The translations under genes were made by a program, and so were the position numbers. From NCBI GenBank assembly GCA_002104985.1, contig MCGO01000152.1:1-64000 (forward strand): a DNA stretch of 64,000 bases, in the 5' to 3' direction. The stretch is from Rhizoclosmatium globosum. Lineage: Eukaryota; Chytridiomycota; Chytridiomycetes; Chytridiales; Chytriomycetaceae. This document shows, one piece after another, positions 11,472 to 23,458 of the stretch; the first letter of the stretch is position 1; every line of letters starts with the position of its first letter. The notes below the pieces were generated by a model, which was not told where the DNA came from, did not search any database, and worked only from the letters and a program-made list of their open reading frames with translations.

Positions 11472-13456
11472 ATGACCCAACCGGACACTGCCCCAAGCAA
11501 GTCTCAGATTAAGAAGCTCCAGAAGCCATCCAAGGTAAGCTACAACCCGATCAGGCACTGGCAGTCCGCATCTGCCATCTGAGTGCAACTTACTGATCAC
11601 TTGCGACAGAACCTCCCTGCCGGTTGGAAATCAAAGTACAGCAACGATTACGAATGCTACTACTACGGTGAGCACTCCTTTTGGTCTTGTTGTATTTATA
11701 AGGCAGTGGGGCTGAACATTAAAAACAGCAAACAAGAAGACTGGCGAAGCACAATGGGATGTTCCAACTGAAGAAGAAGAGTACGACGAGGAAGAGGAAG
11801 AGGAGGAGGAGGAAGAGGAAGAAGAAGAAGAGGAGGAGTAAGTGTTTCAAGTGTTGTTTCAAGCCAAGTAACACTTTTTTTAGAGCTGAGGACGACGAAG
11901 AGGAAGGCGAAGAAGAAGAGGAGGAAGAAGAGGAAGAGGTCGAAGAGGGAGACGAAGAAGAGGAGGAGGAGGAGGAGGAAGAAGAAGATGAGGAAGTTGA
12001 AGGGGAAGAAGAGGAAGGTGAAGACGAGGAGGGAGAGGAAGATGAGGAAGTTGTTGAAGAGGAAGTTAATTGTAACGACATTGAACCAACGGACTACTTG
12101 TCATTTGATGGCTTTGCTGCCACTGTGAGACCACAAGGACAAGCTCATGCTGTGAGTTATTTATTTAACTTTCAATTAACGATGTTAAATTGCTTCTCAG
12201 GAACAAGATTTGCTTCCAGGATGGATTGCTCAATACAGCAAGCAATACAACACTTACTTCTATGGTACGTTTCTGTTGCCCATTTCTTTTTTACCCATGA
12301 CTAAACTAATTAATTTTCTACAGTCAACACCCAAACCAAGGAGTCACGATGGGAAGCCCCAGTTGCTCGTCAGGGTGGAATGGTTGGAGGATACGGTCAA
12401 GGAGGACGCAAGAAGGCTCTCCTTATTGGTATCAACTACACTGGCACAGACTGTGAGCTCGGTGGATGCATTAACGACGCCAACAACTTGAAGAAGTTGC
12501 TCCTCACTAAGGGATACAAGGACGAACCCCACAGCATGCTCCTTCTTACTGACGACCAGGAGGAGGACATGTACCAACCAACCACTGCCAACATTCTCGG
12601 TGCCATCAACTGGCTCCTTCACGGTGCTCAAGCTGGAGACACTTTGTGGTTCAGTTACAGTGGACACGGAGGTCAAATTGAAGACCAAGACGGAGACCGT
12701 GAAAATGGATTGGATGAGTGAGTTTAATACCCATGGTCCCGAGTTGACGCAATCTTAACCATGAAAATAGCACCATTTGCCCAGTTGATGGAAACGAGAG
12801 TGGTCAAATCGATAGTGACACCCTCCACAGATACCTCTACACCAACTTGCCACCAAACGTCAAACTCGTCGTTCTCATGGATTGTTGCCACTCTGGAACA
12901 CTTCTCGAGCTTCCATACTCATACATGCCAACCGAAGACGGAAAGATGGACACAAAGAAGATTGTCGCTCACGGTGTCAACGTCGTGAACAACGTCGTTG
13001 GTTTGTTCAAGGGCGGTTTCTCTGTCAACAAGGTACGCATGATGTTTATTTTGATGGCACGTAGAAATTTCTAACAATGACCTTAAATAGCTTCGTGAAG
13101 CCAAGAAGGTGATGGACGATGTTAAGCAGTTGACTCAAATGCTCAAGGGATCCAGCGTCGATGACAAGGGATACAAGAAGGAAAACTTCTTGGAAAACGC
13201 TCAAGAACCAGCAAAGGAGGTGTACATGATTGCTGGATGCATCGATGACGGTACCTCAACGGACGCATGGATGAAGGGTAAAGCCACTGGTGCCCTCACA
13301 TTCGCATTCTTGTCTACAATCAAGAAGAACCCCAGCGTCACCTTCGAGCAGCTCTTGGCTTCTCTTCGCGAGTTCATGGTGAAGGAGGAGATGGACCAGA
13401 TTCCACAGCTTTCCTGTGGACACACTGTTGACCCTCAAACTCCATTCACCTTCTAA
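11472..13456 (+). CDS. Type I metacaspase with two N-terminal WW domains
   Basis: Eight exons (11472-11534, 11610-11667, 11729-11837, 11884-12151, 12201-12264, 12324-12717, 12771-13032, 13091-13456) give 527 residues. WW domain 1 spans residues 22-53 (W27, Tyr 38-40, W50, P53) and WW domain 2 spans 167-200 (W174, W197, P200), separated by a very acidic Glu-rich linker. The caspase p20 domain follows, with the catalytic His at about 302 (SYSGHGG) and Cys at about 358 (DCCHSG), then a p10-like C-terminus. Metacaspases are Ca2+-dependent Arg/Lys proteases in stress and protein quality control. The usual fungal prodomain is Pro/Gln-rich; here it is replaced by WW domains, which bind proline-rich ligands. 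Confidence 0.9.
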
Positions 13457-13555
13457 TTTTGCCCTGGTATACGAGCTAGGCTTTTATTCCATTTTTATCA
13501 TAAAGTAAAAAGAAAGTATAAAAAAATAAACGATCCATTGTTATATACTATTGCA

Positions 13556-16500
13556 TTACTGGCGAGGTTGTTGTAACTGTTGGATTTGTTTCAACCGAGC
13601 CAAAATGTCGTTCACGTTTCCGTCAGCCCCGCCAACACCTGGTGCGACACCTGTATTCACACCGTAGCCCGGAACTGATTGAGCAGTTGGCGCGATGACA
13701 CCAGTCAGGTTTGATTGCTGTTGTTGATTCTGCTGGTTCATGAGTCCCGAAAAGGCATTCAGGTTCTGTTGCTGAGTTTGTTGAGGTGGCTGTTGTTGCT
13801 GCTGCTGTCCACCCAACAGAGACAAAAGACCTGAAAGCTGGTTAGATTGCATATTCATCTGTTGCTGTTGTGGTTGCGGTGTTGGGGCTTGAACAGCCTG
13901 TTGCTGCTGCTGTAAACCAGCCAACATTCCCATCAACCCAGATTGTTGCAGCGGTTGCGATTGCTGAACAGGCTTGGGTGGTTGTTGTTGTTGCTGCTGT
14001 TGTTGGAACAAGTTATTCAGACCCATCAATCCAGTATTCGGTTGAGGAGCTTGTTGTTGCTGTTGCTGGGGCTGTTGTAACTGTGACATTAGCGCGAGGA
14101 GTGGGTTCTGCTCTGGAGCAGCTTGAACCCCTCCAAATCCGCCAAGACCACCTAACGCGCCCAACGCGGCAAGAGTGTTATTACCACCTCCACCTAACGC
14201 GCTCGCAAGCAGAGTCAAAAGCGCCGCGTTGGGTTGTTGTTGGATTTGCTGTTGTTGTTGCTGCTGAGCCAATTGGGCCAGCAGATTAACTTGCCCAAGA
14301 TTTTGTTGCTGTTGCTGCTGTTGTTGAGCTCCACCAAGTGTACCAAGAATATTTGGAATATTCGCCAAAGGATTGGCAGTTGCGCGAACTTGTCTCTCTT
14401 GAAGAACTAACGAAGCGGCATAATCAAACGAGACATTATCATACTCTACAAAGGTAAGAAAAATTGGTTTCAGACGACAGGTATTGTAGAGAAAATGAGC
14501 GGAAACAGGACACCCGCCAATATATGATGTGACCATCAAATACTTGTCGTTCCACCAGAAAGGGAAATAAAAACAATCAAACACAAACCTGAGACTTTTC
14601 CACCAGAATGGAAGATATGTACACTAATCTTGCCAGCAACAACATGATGCCGCTCAATGAAGACCACAGCACGAACACTCTCAGCCATCATTTGTTGCAC
14701 AACGTGACGTAACTGGTGAGCCGGATTAAAATGCAATACGTCAATAGCAACGCCTGCAGCTCTCATCACAGTTTCGACACGATTCACAAATGCACGGTCA
14801 GGATTATCAATCAAAATAAATTGGCACTCAGGAACAGCTGTACCGAAACGTCTTGGAAGTGGGAAGTCTGCCGTATTCAGATTGGACAGGTCGACAGTGT
14901 GAATAGTTGGTTTCGGAGGAGGCTCTTGTTGAGTAAGGAAGGCGGGGAGGGAGTTGGGAGTTGGAACAACAGATGGTTGGGCTGATGCCGCTGCTTTTGC
15001 TTGAAGCACCATTTGTGCTTGTTGGAGGCCACTTAACCCACCACCACTGGTGTTCACTACGGGTTTACGAACTGGAGGGGAATCATCAAACCTCGATCTA
15101 GGAGGAGGAGATGCACGACGACTCTTATCACGGTCATCCCTTCTGTCATCATACCGCCTGCTTCGGTCATCGTCATATCGCGATGACCTCTTGTCATCAT
15201 CATCATAACGTCGGTCCCTGTCGTCTCTGTATCCAAAAACGTGTGAATCATTTATATCAGATTGGAAAGAACACAAACCTTCTATCGTCACGTCTTCGGT
15301 CATCCCTATCGCCTCTTCTGTCACGATCTCTATCCCGGTCCCTGTCTCGTTCTCGTTCGCGTTCTCTTTCCCTCTCTCTTTCTCTCTCTCGTTCACGCTC
15401 TCTCTCGCGCGATCGAGATCTCGACCGATTTCTTCGTACAGGAGACCGACTTCTCTCCCGTCTCCTCGCTGGTGGCGGTGCATCCTTTCCTTTCGCACCA
15501 GCCCCACCTTTCGTCCCAAACCCAGGCTTATCCCTACTCAACTTCAAGTCTAATTAACACCAAGAGTCAGTAACCTTCTTTGCAAAAGAAACAAACCAAA
15601 ACGAACTACTCACCAACAGCGCCTCCAGCAATCAACCTCCCCTGCTCCAACCTTATCGCCTCCGAACACGCAACTGGATCCGTATACTGCACAAACCCAA
15701 ACCCATTCTTCAACAACACCTCAACGATATTCCCGTAATTCGCGAAAATAGCAGCAACCTCGAACCGATCCGTTCGGTCCGTCATCAAGTTCCCTAAAAA
15801 GAGACGCGCGTGGAGAGGCATTTGGTTCACGACGCCGGGAGGGGACGAGAAGGCTACAGTGAATTTGGGGTGGAATTGGAGGTTTGAGTCTGAGCCTGTT
15901 GTTTGGTATGTTTGGCGCGCGGCTTTCGCGATGAGGGTTACGATTTCAGGGGTGTGTGGGGTTACGGTTCCTGGAGGGGCGCAGTTTCCGTCGCCGGTTG
16001 TGTTTCGTTGGGCGGCGGTTGGGCCGTTGGATTCGTACTTTTTGTGGGATGGTTGTGGAGATGGTTTTGGAAGTTGGTTGGAAGAAGGGTTGAGGATTGG
16101 GGTTGTTGAGGCTGCACTGCGGGTTTGGCGGAGTTGGGCTTCTTCCCAGAGAGGGTGTCCTGGAGGTGGTCCTTGACCGTGGTAGTCTGTTGTGGTTTGG
16201 GGTTGGGTTTGTGGTGGAATTGTTACTGTACCACTTTCCACTTCTTCTTCCTCTTCTTCATACTCATGGGCTGCGGGTTGCACTTGAGTTTGTTGGACAG
16301 TTTCTGTTGGAACGGGCTGGATTGTCGATTGGGTGGTTGGTTGGCCAGAGGAAGCGACGGTGGCGGTAAGATGAGATTGTGCATATGCAGCCGCGACCAT
16401 GGCTTGTTGTTGTTGCTGATAAAAAGCAGCATATTGAGCATAGTATTGTTGATGAGCAGGATCCAAGTATGCAGTGGCAGACGCAGCAGCAGCCGCGGAA

Positions 16501-16841
16501 GCAACGGGAGCCGGTGCAGGAACAGGGGTCGGATTTACATCAAAGGAAACACCTTCTGGAAGTGAGGGAATTGTGGGAATTGTTGGTGTTATTGTCGAGG
16601 CAGGTACGGATTTCACTACAGCAGGTGGGCCAACATCGATTGGCGACTCATCATCATTTTCAATTTCCATAGCAGCTTCTTCAGGGTCATACTCTTCAGC
16701 TGCAACGGATGAGGAATGGTCCTGGACAAAGGACACCTCTGGATTATACTCATCGTCCGCGACAGGAGCGGTATACGGAGCAGTTATTGTAGATTGTAAT
16801 TTCAACTCGGACTCGGATGCGAAGTCGGCGGGAGTAGTCAT
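13556..16841 (-). CDS. Nab3/NCOA5-like RNA-binding protein (RRM, RD-rich, anticodon-binding-like, poly-Q)
   Basis: Four exons (16841-15614, 15549-15279, 15226-14589, 14445-13556) give 1008 residues. The order is an acidic and Ala/Gln/Pro-rich N-terminus; an RRM at about 345-420 (RLFLGNL, NGFGFVQYTDP); a long Arg-Asp/Glu/Ser repeat; a class II tRNA-synthetase anticodon-binding-like domain at about 590-730 (ECQFILIDNPDRAFVNRVE, VVFIERHH); and a Gln-rich tail. RRM and poly-Q resemble yeast Nab3, a transcription-termination factor for noncoding RNAs; the RD repeat plus anticodon-binding-like fold resembles animal NCOA5. A nuclear RNA-processing or termination role is inferred. Introns are 64, 52 and 143 bp. 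Confidence 0.8.
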
Positions 16842-17377
16842 ATTTACACAGAAACAATAGTTATTTGCAGAAACACAACTATTGGTTGACAGGCGAGATA
16901 AAGTGTTTGAGGATATCCCTTTTTTAGTATCGAGATAACAGCAGGCAGAAAAACAGAAATAGGACTGGTTGAATAGGCCTGTGTGGGAGGGAGCAGGTTG
17001 TCAGTATTTGTCAATTGAAGGATGTTGTGCTGCGCTCCAAGTTCCACCAGCCACTAGCCACTAGCCACTAGCCACTAGTCAGCAGGAGAAGAGAGTAGAC
17101 AGAGACTGTCTTTCAACAGAAGCAACTATGACTCAGACGGAAGTGCTTCAAGGGAAGGTGTCTCAGCTTCATTCGAAATCACACTAACCCGCCTGTCTCT
17201 TCTCTTCTCTTCTCTTCTTCCCTTTCAAGTTCTAGTTCGACATGCACAGAAACAATCCGAGAAGTAGGTTAAAACGAACCTGTTTGCGTAGTCTGTTTGT
17301 CCGAGGACGTTGCTGTTTGTGAATGAAAAATGCAAAGTTGAAAATGTCTCTTCTCTTCCTTCTTCTATTCATTTTCT
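16842..17377. other. Intergenic region with simple repeats
   Basis: This 536-bp gap lies between the 5' end of the Nab3-like gene and the 3' end of the MRNIP-like gene, so it should hold the Nab3-like promoter. It has four tandem copies of CCACTAG at 17051-17078 and a pyrimidine-rich run of TCTTC repeats near 17195-17222. No gene is visible. Confidence 0.6.
17051..17078. repeat. CCACTAG heptamer repeat, four copies
   Basis: Four perfect consecutive copies of the 7-bp unit CCACTAG, in the presumed promoter or 5' leader of the Nab3-like gene. No function can be assigned. Confidence 0.85.
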
Positions 17378-18176
17378 TTACTCAAAGTAATCGTCTTCAT
17401 CTTTCTCACCTTCTTCTTCTACGAACGCTCCCCATTTGGAGGATTTATTCGAGATTGGTGCAGCAGGTTTGGGTTTTTCCATTATTTGCGTGGGTTGTTT
17501 CACAATCGGTTTCAGGAGAGAAGTAGCAGGCACGGAAGGTGGACGCGACAGAGATACAGGTTTTGAGAATGAGACGCGTGGTTCTGAATTGTGAGTTGAC
17601 GAGACCAATCCACCAACAGCTTGAACACGTTGGACTGGAACAGCCTTCTTCTTTGGCGCTTGATCCGTGTCGACATTCAGGGCCCGTTTCCTGTGTTGTT
17701 TCCCATTCCTGCCAATCGAAGTAGCCGAAGCTGAAGCCGAAGCCGAAGCTGGATGGACAAATGCAATGTTTGAATCCGATTGTTGATTATCGTCTCGTTC
17801 GTTGTCGATTTGGTCGTCGAATTGTTTCCACTTTGACGACTGCGACTGCGACTGCGACTGGTTTGAAGGTGGTTTCGTGGTTGTCAAGTTGGCTGGAGCC
17901 GTACTCTCAGCTCGAAGGTTAACCCGAACAGCCTCGTTCTCGCCGCGCCGCATGTTGAGTTCTTGGACAGCGGCCCGGGTGTCGGCGGCCACGTGCGATT
18001 CGAAGTAGACTTTGGTGACACTTTGTTTGGATCCTGGTGTTCGAATGAGATGCGTGTTAAGTTGACTATTAAGAGAGCTTACCACATAACGTACACTGCC
18101 ACTTGTTGCTCTTCTTTTCTTGTTGAACGACAAAGGCAGAACATTGGAAACAGCGGACAACTTGGAAGTTGGGCAT
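17378..18176 (-). CDS. MRN complex-interacting protein (MRNIP)-like
   Basis: Two exons (18176-18083, 18033-17378) separated by a 49-bp intron; 249 residues. The N-terminus has a zinc-ribbon (RCFQCSAF, then CTLCG) followed by KQSVTKVYFESHVAADTRAA, which aligns with the start of human MRNIP (two CxxC pairs, then KQS...). The middle is low-complexity and basic, and the C-terminus SKWGAFVEEE matches the SKWxxFV motif found near the end of MRNIP. Human MRNIP supports the MRE11-RAD50-NBS1 complex in DNA-damage signalling; the same role here is inferred. The ATG at 18176 starts right at the zinc-ribbon as in the family; an in-frame ATG at 18251 would add 25 residues. Confidence 0.72.
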
Positions 18177-19225
18177 TCTGCTTTCTTGGTGCCCAGTGTT
18201 TTGCTGCTGGTTTCTGGCACTGACTTTTCGGACACTCGAACCCTCGAACAACTGCCTTAATCACACTTCTCGCCCATCATCAGAGTCGTGAAGTTCTGCA
18301 ACATTCTGCACGTCGCTCGCTACAGTGCCACTTCAGCAAAAGCTTCTACGTGGGAAGTGCTGTCATAGTTTGCATTCGAAGTCGATGACACATCACCAAC
18401 AAGTGACTATTGTATTAGATAAGCGGGGTCAATCAACCTCAAAATCGAAAATCTTGCATGCATCTTGGACCAGAGACCAGAAATCGAAATCTCTATCAAT
18501 TACTTTGGGCTGACCACTGTGTCATTCTTGATCCTGGAATGATTCGCTCCGGACGGCACAAATCATCCTCCGACCGCAAGGCATCTACGAAAATTTTGTT
18601 GTCGAGATCGGCTGCAGGAATTTTTTTTGGCGGAGTTCAATCTCGTTTACAAACCTGTTTTCTGATTATTCATTTTCAAGTTCTAATTGCGTGCCTCTTC
18701 TTTAAACATGACGTAAGGTGCGAACCTTGGCTGGTATTGTCGGGCCCAATTTTCATGGGCTTGACTCGGTCGGCTTGACCTATGAAGCAGTTCACACCTC
18801 CTCGTGGTCACTTCTCTGGTCATTTTTTAATACAGCAAGAGTTTTACTCTTGGATATGCCTCGCTGAGGTTATGAAAGCCAGAGGCATATGAGATAACAT
18901 GAGTTTGTCAGCCGTGGTTACACTGCTCAATGGAGACCTTCACTAGAAAATAAAGTGCAGATAGACCATTTATCGACAGATCAAAGGTCACTCCGCGTAA
19001 TTCTATGAGACAACTGGTCCATCGGTACCAACCAAAATCAAAACTTCCGACCGAGATATAAAATTTTCGTACGAAAGAGTTCAAAGATCTTTGACAAAAA
19101 TCATTTACAAATAATCTAATAGAGTCGTGAACTGCAATTTTTCCGGTTCGAGATTGAAAAATGCTTATAAGGGGGGATGTAGTTCCCAGCCCTTTCATTT
19201 TTTCCATCATTCAAAAGTATCTCAA
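18177..19225. other. Intergenic, no gene seen
   Basis: About 1.05 kb between divergent genes, holding both promoters. A perfect 9-bp inverted repeat (ATATGCCTC at 18854-18862, GAGGCATAT at 18882-18890, 19-nt loop) is present. A TATA-like AATGCTTATAAGG lies at about 19159, some 65 bp before the next start codon. No open frame with coding character was found. Confidence 0.5.
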
Positions 19226-20683
19226 ATGCTCTTTGCCAACCTTCTTGCTCTCGCTGCCGCAGCCGTCGCCGTTGCTGCCGTTGATGTCACCTTTGACGGC
19301 TCACAGTGTACCAACCCTGGAGCCAAAGGAGCCTCGAACGCTTTGCCACCATCTTTCACATTGATCAGAAGTTCCAGTACAGCCGATGGAATGGGGCTTG
19401 AGCTGAACGTCGCGTATTTCGACAACCAGAAGGTCTCTGTGGAACTCCAGAATACCAACTGCTTTGTTCTGGATACCAAGAGAATCTACCCTGCAGAACC
19501 AACTCCAAGTAGAACAGGATGTGGCTTGTATGTTTTTGTGAAAGCCGCGAACACAGACACAAACACAAACACGGAGTGCATCAATGCCGAACAGTTGAGT
19601 GAAGTCTTTTTCTTTTGATACCATATTATTTACTCGGCGAAACCAAACAGGACCCTCATTGTCAAATCAACCAAGGACATCCACACAACCACCAACAACG
19701 TCTACTTCAACATGGACAAGGATGGCCTTGTCGTAGCTCAAGCTATTTCTCGTTCCTCGCCTAAGTTGGTTCTCTCCAAGAGTGACGTCACCACTGAAGC
19801 CAAAGGTTCCAAAGCCAAGCTTGAATTCAAAATTGAGAGTGCTGTTCAAGTTGCTGGAGATGTCCTCAGAATCTGCCCGACTGACAAGGTGGGGGGTGAA
19901 AAGTGTCATGAAGGTAGCACCACTACCTTTGAGGAAGAACTTTGTACCTCAGGGACCAGTGATGGTACTACTGACTCCAAGACTTACTATGCCTTCGAAT
20001 GCGATCCCGACTATAAGAATAACGAAAAATGCTCTGCTCCTTCCACTGTGGGTATCTCTTGGACTTGTGACAAATTTGCTGCCAAAGTTTCTGTCAATGA
20101 TGTGTCTGTTACTCTTTCCCCAGCCAACAATGTTCCTCTTGGCCAAGAACTTACTATCCAGTTGGACTCCAAATTGACTCAGCTTCCTATCCAAATCAAA
20201 GAAATCCGTTACTTTGCAACTAAAACCTCGGATTACAATTCTGAGGACTGGAAAACGATGCAGTTGATCGAAATGCCATGCTTGACAAAGTCTGTCACTC
20301 AAAAGAGTCAATACAAAATGCAAATTAACAGTGTTGAGGGACAAAACGCGGTTCTCAAATGTAGCAATGTCAACGAATTGAAGTTCATTGAGCAGGACAA
20401 GGCTTTCTACACGCTTGTTATTGACTGGCAGATCGATGCTCAATCTTCTGGTCGTCGTGATGGATCCGTTCAAACTGGTCGTTCAGTCCAAACAATTCAA
20501 GTTGCCCAACCTGAAAAAGCTCAGTCTTCTGGTATTTCTGCCGGAACTCTCGGAGGGGCTGTTGCTGGAACTGCTGGTGTTATCCTCGCTGCTGTCGGAA
20601 TTGCCTTTGTTGTCAAGCGTCGCAAGAACAACAACAAGAAGGAAGTTGCTGAAGGTTCTAATGCTGAGTTCTTGAACGCTTAA
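19226..20683 (+). CDS. Secreted-type protein with one C-terminal membrane anchor
   Basis: Two exons (19226-19593, 19651-20683) joined across a GTTGAG-AACAG intron; 466 residues. It has a signal peptide (MLFANLLALAAAAVAVAA), a long extracellular part with paired cysteines and Thr/Asn-rich beta-like sequence, one transmembrane helix near the end (GGAVAGTAGVILAAVGIAF) and a short basic cytosolic tail (VKRRKNNNKK). No known domain was recognised. The architecture, including the Gly/Ala/Val helix followed by Arg-rich tail, closely resembles the surface protein at 60756-62801. A cell-surface or wall-associated role is inferred. The upstream ATG at 19127 is rejected because the signal peptide begins at 19226. 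Confidence 0.75.
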
Positions 20684-21054
20684 GTGCTTTTCTTTATCGC
20701 TGTTTTTGACTTGAGGATCTTCGTATTTCTTCGTTTCTTTTCTGCAATAAAACTCATTGTTTACCTAAATATTTTTAACCTTTTGCGAAGAATACCCTTC
20801 TTGTTGAGTGTAAGTCTACCAAGAATAAAAAGAGAAGAGTAATCCAAATCAGACTTTTGGGCTGACGTAACCTGCAGCACGATTTAGAACTCCGACTGTC
20901 ACGCCGAAAATGCGCTGTCAAACCTGTCATTATTGGAGTTGACAATAAGAAAGTTGCATTTTCGAATGATGAACAGTAATCTTGCTCCAAATTTTGAACG
21001 GCAAGTGACTTCTCAAAATGAGTACCACTCTAATAGAATCAATTCCACTCAGAT
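20684..21054. other. Intergenic, no gene seen
   Basis: AT-rich 371-bp gap between two genes on the same strand. It holds the 3' end of the surface-protein gene, with AATAAA at about 20746-20751, and the presumed promoter of the lyase gene. Confidence 0.5.
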
Positions 21055-23458
21055 ATGGTGCTATTTACAGCCATATTGTTTACGTATGCAGTTGTAGCTA
21101 TTCTCGAGCCATTTCCAGCCCCTCCCTTTCCTGATTGGATGTCCCAATCATGGGCACCTTCCTCCATCAAAATACTTCCCTCTCATGGTGCAAAACTTGA
21201 CAGCAACCCTCCAAATTTCTGGTGGAATGGGATTGAAACCGTACCAAAAACTACCTACAAACTGGAAGTCTGGTCTGCAACTCAATCATGGACATTCAAA
21301 GATCTTCGCAGAAACTATCTGACACTTCCATTCGAAGTTCCAACCAACACCACGTACTCTTGGCGCGTGACAAGGTTCAAATGGGATGGTACTGTCAGCG
21401 TCAGTTTGAATCGAACCTTTCAAATGCTTGCTGGTGCTGAATCAATTGGCTTTTTGCCTCCAGACTTTATCTCGCGAATCGCAGCTTCGCCACGTCCACG
21501 CCTGATCCAAAACGGCATAGCAAAAGCGCAATATCTTGCTTCTCCGTTGGGAATCGGCTTCTCCTCGCGCCTCAAAAGTGTAGACTGGTATTTTGCTCTT
21601 CGCCTCAATGCTCCCCTCCCTCCCGACTCTAACCTCACTGCTGCATCTTTTCCCGCTGGTTCACCAGAATGGGCTACATTCCTGTCAAAAGTCGCTGGTG
21701 ATGTCTCTTTATTGACCAGCGCAATCTACACCTTCTCCTCTCTGGCTGAACCCAAGCAACTCCATCCACCTGACCGAACTACGCCGCCGTATTCTGCATC
21801 TCTGCACCTACAACGTTACGGGCACAACAAGTGCCGCCAGTCAGGACCAAGCTAACCGTGACATTATGATGTCTCTCGCAATGGCCTATGATGTGATCAA
21901 GCCAAACCTCACGGACTCCGACCGCACAACAGTCCTTGACGTCATTCGTGCCCGTGCCATACAAGTATACAGAAATGGTGATGAGATTGGATCGCTTCTC
22001 AAATTCCCGCATGACTCACATGGCGCAAACACGTTGGGATATCTTGCTTGTACAGCTATTATCACCATTGGCGAGATACCTGAAGCCGTAACTTGGCTCA
22101 ATGAGACGCTTCCAATGTATATTGCTTTGTACTCTGCTTGGAGCACGGAGGACGGAGGTTTTGGAAACGGGCTTGGATATGCCATTTTCGATGCAACAGA
22201 TTCTCGGTGGGAATGGATGAGGAACGGGGCAGGCGTCAATCTTGTTGGGAAGCAGTGGCTTCGCAATTGGCCACTTCAGTTTATTTATTTCGTACCACCA
22301 TATGCAGACAGTGTTGGCGTTGGGTTTGGTGACAGTGGTGAACAGGACCAAACTGGATACCGCGGAATCATTTGTGGTGCTCTATTCTCACGCGTTCTCG
22401 CGGATCCAAATTCCATCATGCCACAATCTCAACGGAACTTGTTGCTTTGGTATTGCGATCGCGTAAAGGCGAATACGTATTTTGACTATCGTTCGTATAC
22501 TTATCTTTGGATTTCCCCATTCCCAACCGTTCCTCAGTTGTCAGACGCTGCCATGAGTACCGCTAATTATACTTCTGCTATTCACTTACGTCAAATTGGA
22601 TGGGTCGCTATGCACTCAACATTGTTCAGTCCAAATCGCACCTCCCTTTACTTCCGTTCCGGTCCTTTCGGATCCTACAACCACAACAACGCCGACCAAT
22701 TATGTTTTACCCTCTCTCATCGAGGAAAATCGTTCCTTATCGCCTCTGGTTACTATGACTACTACGGTTCAGCACAACACTACAACTGGCGCAAACACAC
22801 GCGCGCACAATCTGGAGGTGTAACTCTTACCAACGACCAAGGTCAACGCACAAACAGTTTCACTGCTGTAGGTACCATCAAACAGTTCCACACATCCCCA
22901 ACCTTCGACGCTGTAACTGGCAGTGCAACTGACGCATACAACGACGGCTACGCAACAAAGCAAGTCACCCGCGCAACTCGCAGCATAATCTACCTCCGTG
23001 GTATTAACCAATACATAATCCAAGACCAATTCGACTCCCCAACACCACAATATTGGTCCTGGAACTTCCACGCATACAAAAACATTACACTCCTGTCACC
23101 AAGCCGCGTCAAGATTCAAGCTCCATCAGGAACCGCAGTTGTTTGTATGCGTGTGTTGAATCCGACAGAGAATCTTGTGTTTTCGCAGACGGATTTGTTT
23201 CCTGCCAATGCGGGTACGTCGTTGCCGAACCAGTTTCATGCAAAGTGGCAAGTGTGGAGTCCAACTACCTCGTTTTCGTTGGTTGTGGTTATTGATCCGG
23301 ATTGTACGAACTTGCCTGTGCCTGGTGAAGCAGATATTGTCAGTACTCGGTCTGTGCCACTACCAGATGGCACTTCATTGACGTTTGATGGAGATTTGTT
23401 GTATCCGAATGTTGGGTTGGCGAAAGTTGGAAAGAAGAATGTGTGGAGGGAAGTTTAG
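21055..23458 (+). CDS. Heparinase II/III-like polysaccharide lyase, interrupted by one frameshift
   Basis: Intronless. A signal-anchor-like N-terminus (MVLFTAILFTYAVVAI) leads into a DUF4962-type region, then an alpha/alpha toroid and a C-terminal Hepar_II_III sandwich (HNNADQLCFTL, IASGYYDYYGSAQHYNWRK). The first open stretch ends at 21855 and the rest is open in another frame to 23458. The conserved helix continues across the break if the frame moves by one near 21735-21745, in CCTTCTCCTCTCTGG, and no GT-AG intron fits. The whole protein would be about 800 residues. The family cleaves uronate polysaccharides and is mainly bacterial; lack of introns among intron-rich neighbours supports ancient horizontal acquisition. 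Substrate unknown. The break may be decay or a sequence error. Confidence 0.75.

Noticed and set aside
11759..12081. Long Glu-rich (plus) and Ser-rich (minus) open frames
   Set aside because: They come from the GAA/GAG-rich acidic linker of the metacaspase; only the spliced plus-strand frame is coding.
18854..18890. 9-bp inverted repeat as a terminator or RNA gene
   Set aside because: Short arms, 19-nt loop and no conserved RNA features; such repeats arise by chance in 64 kb.
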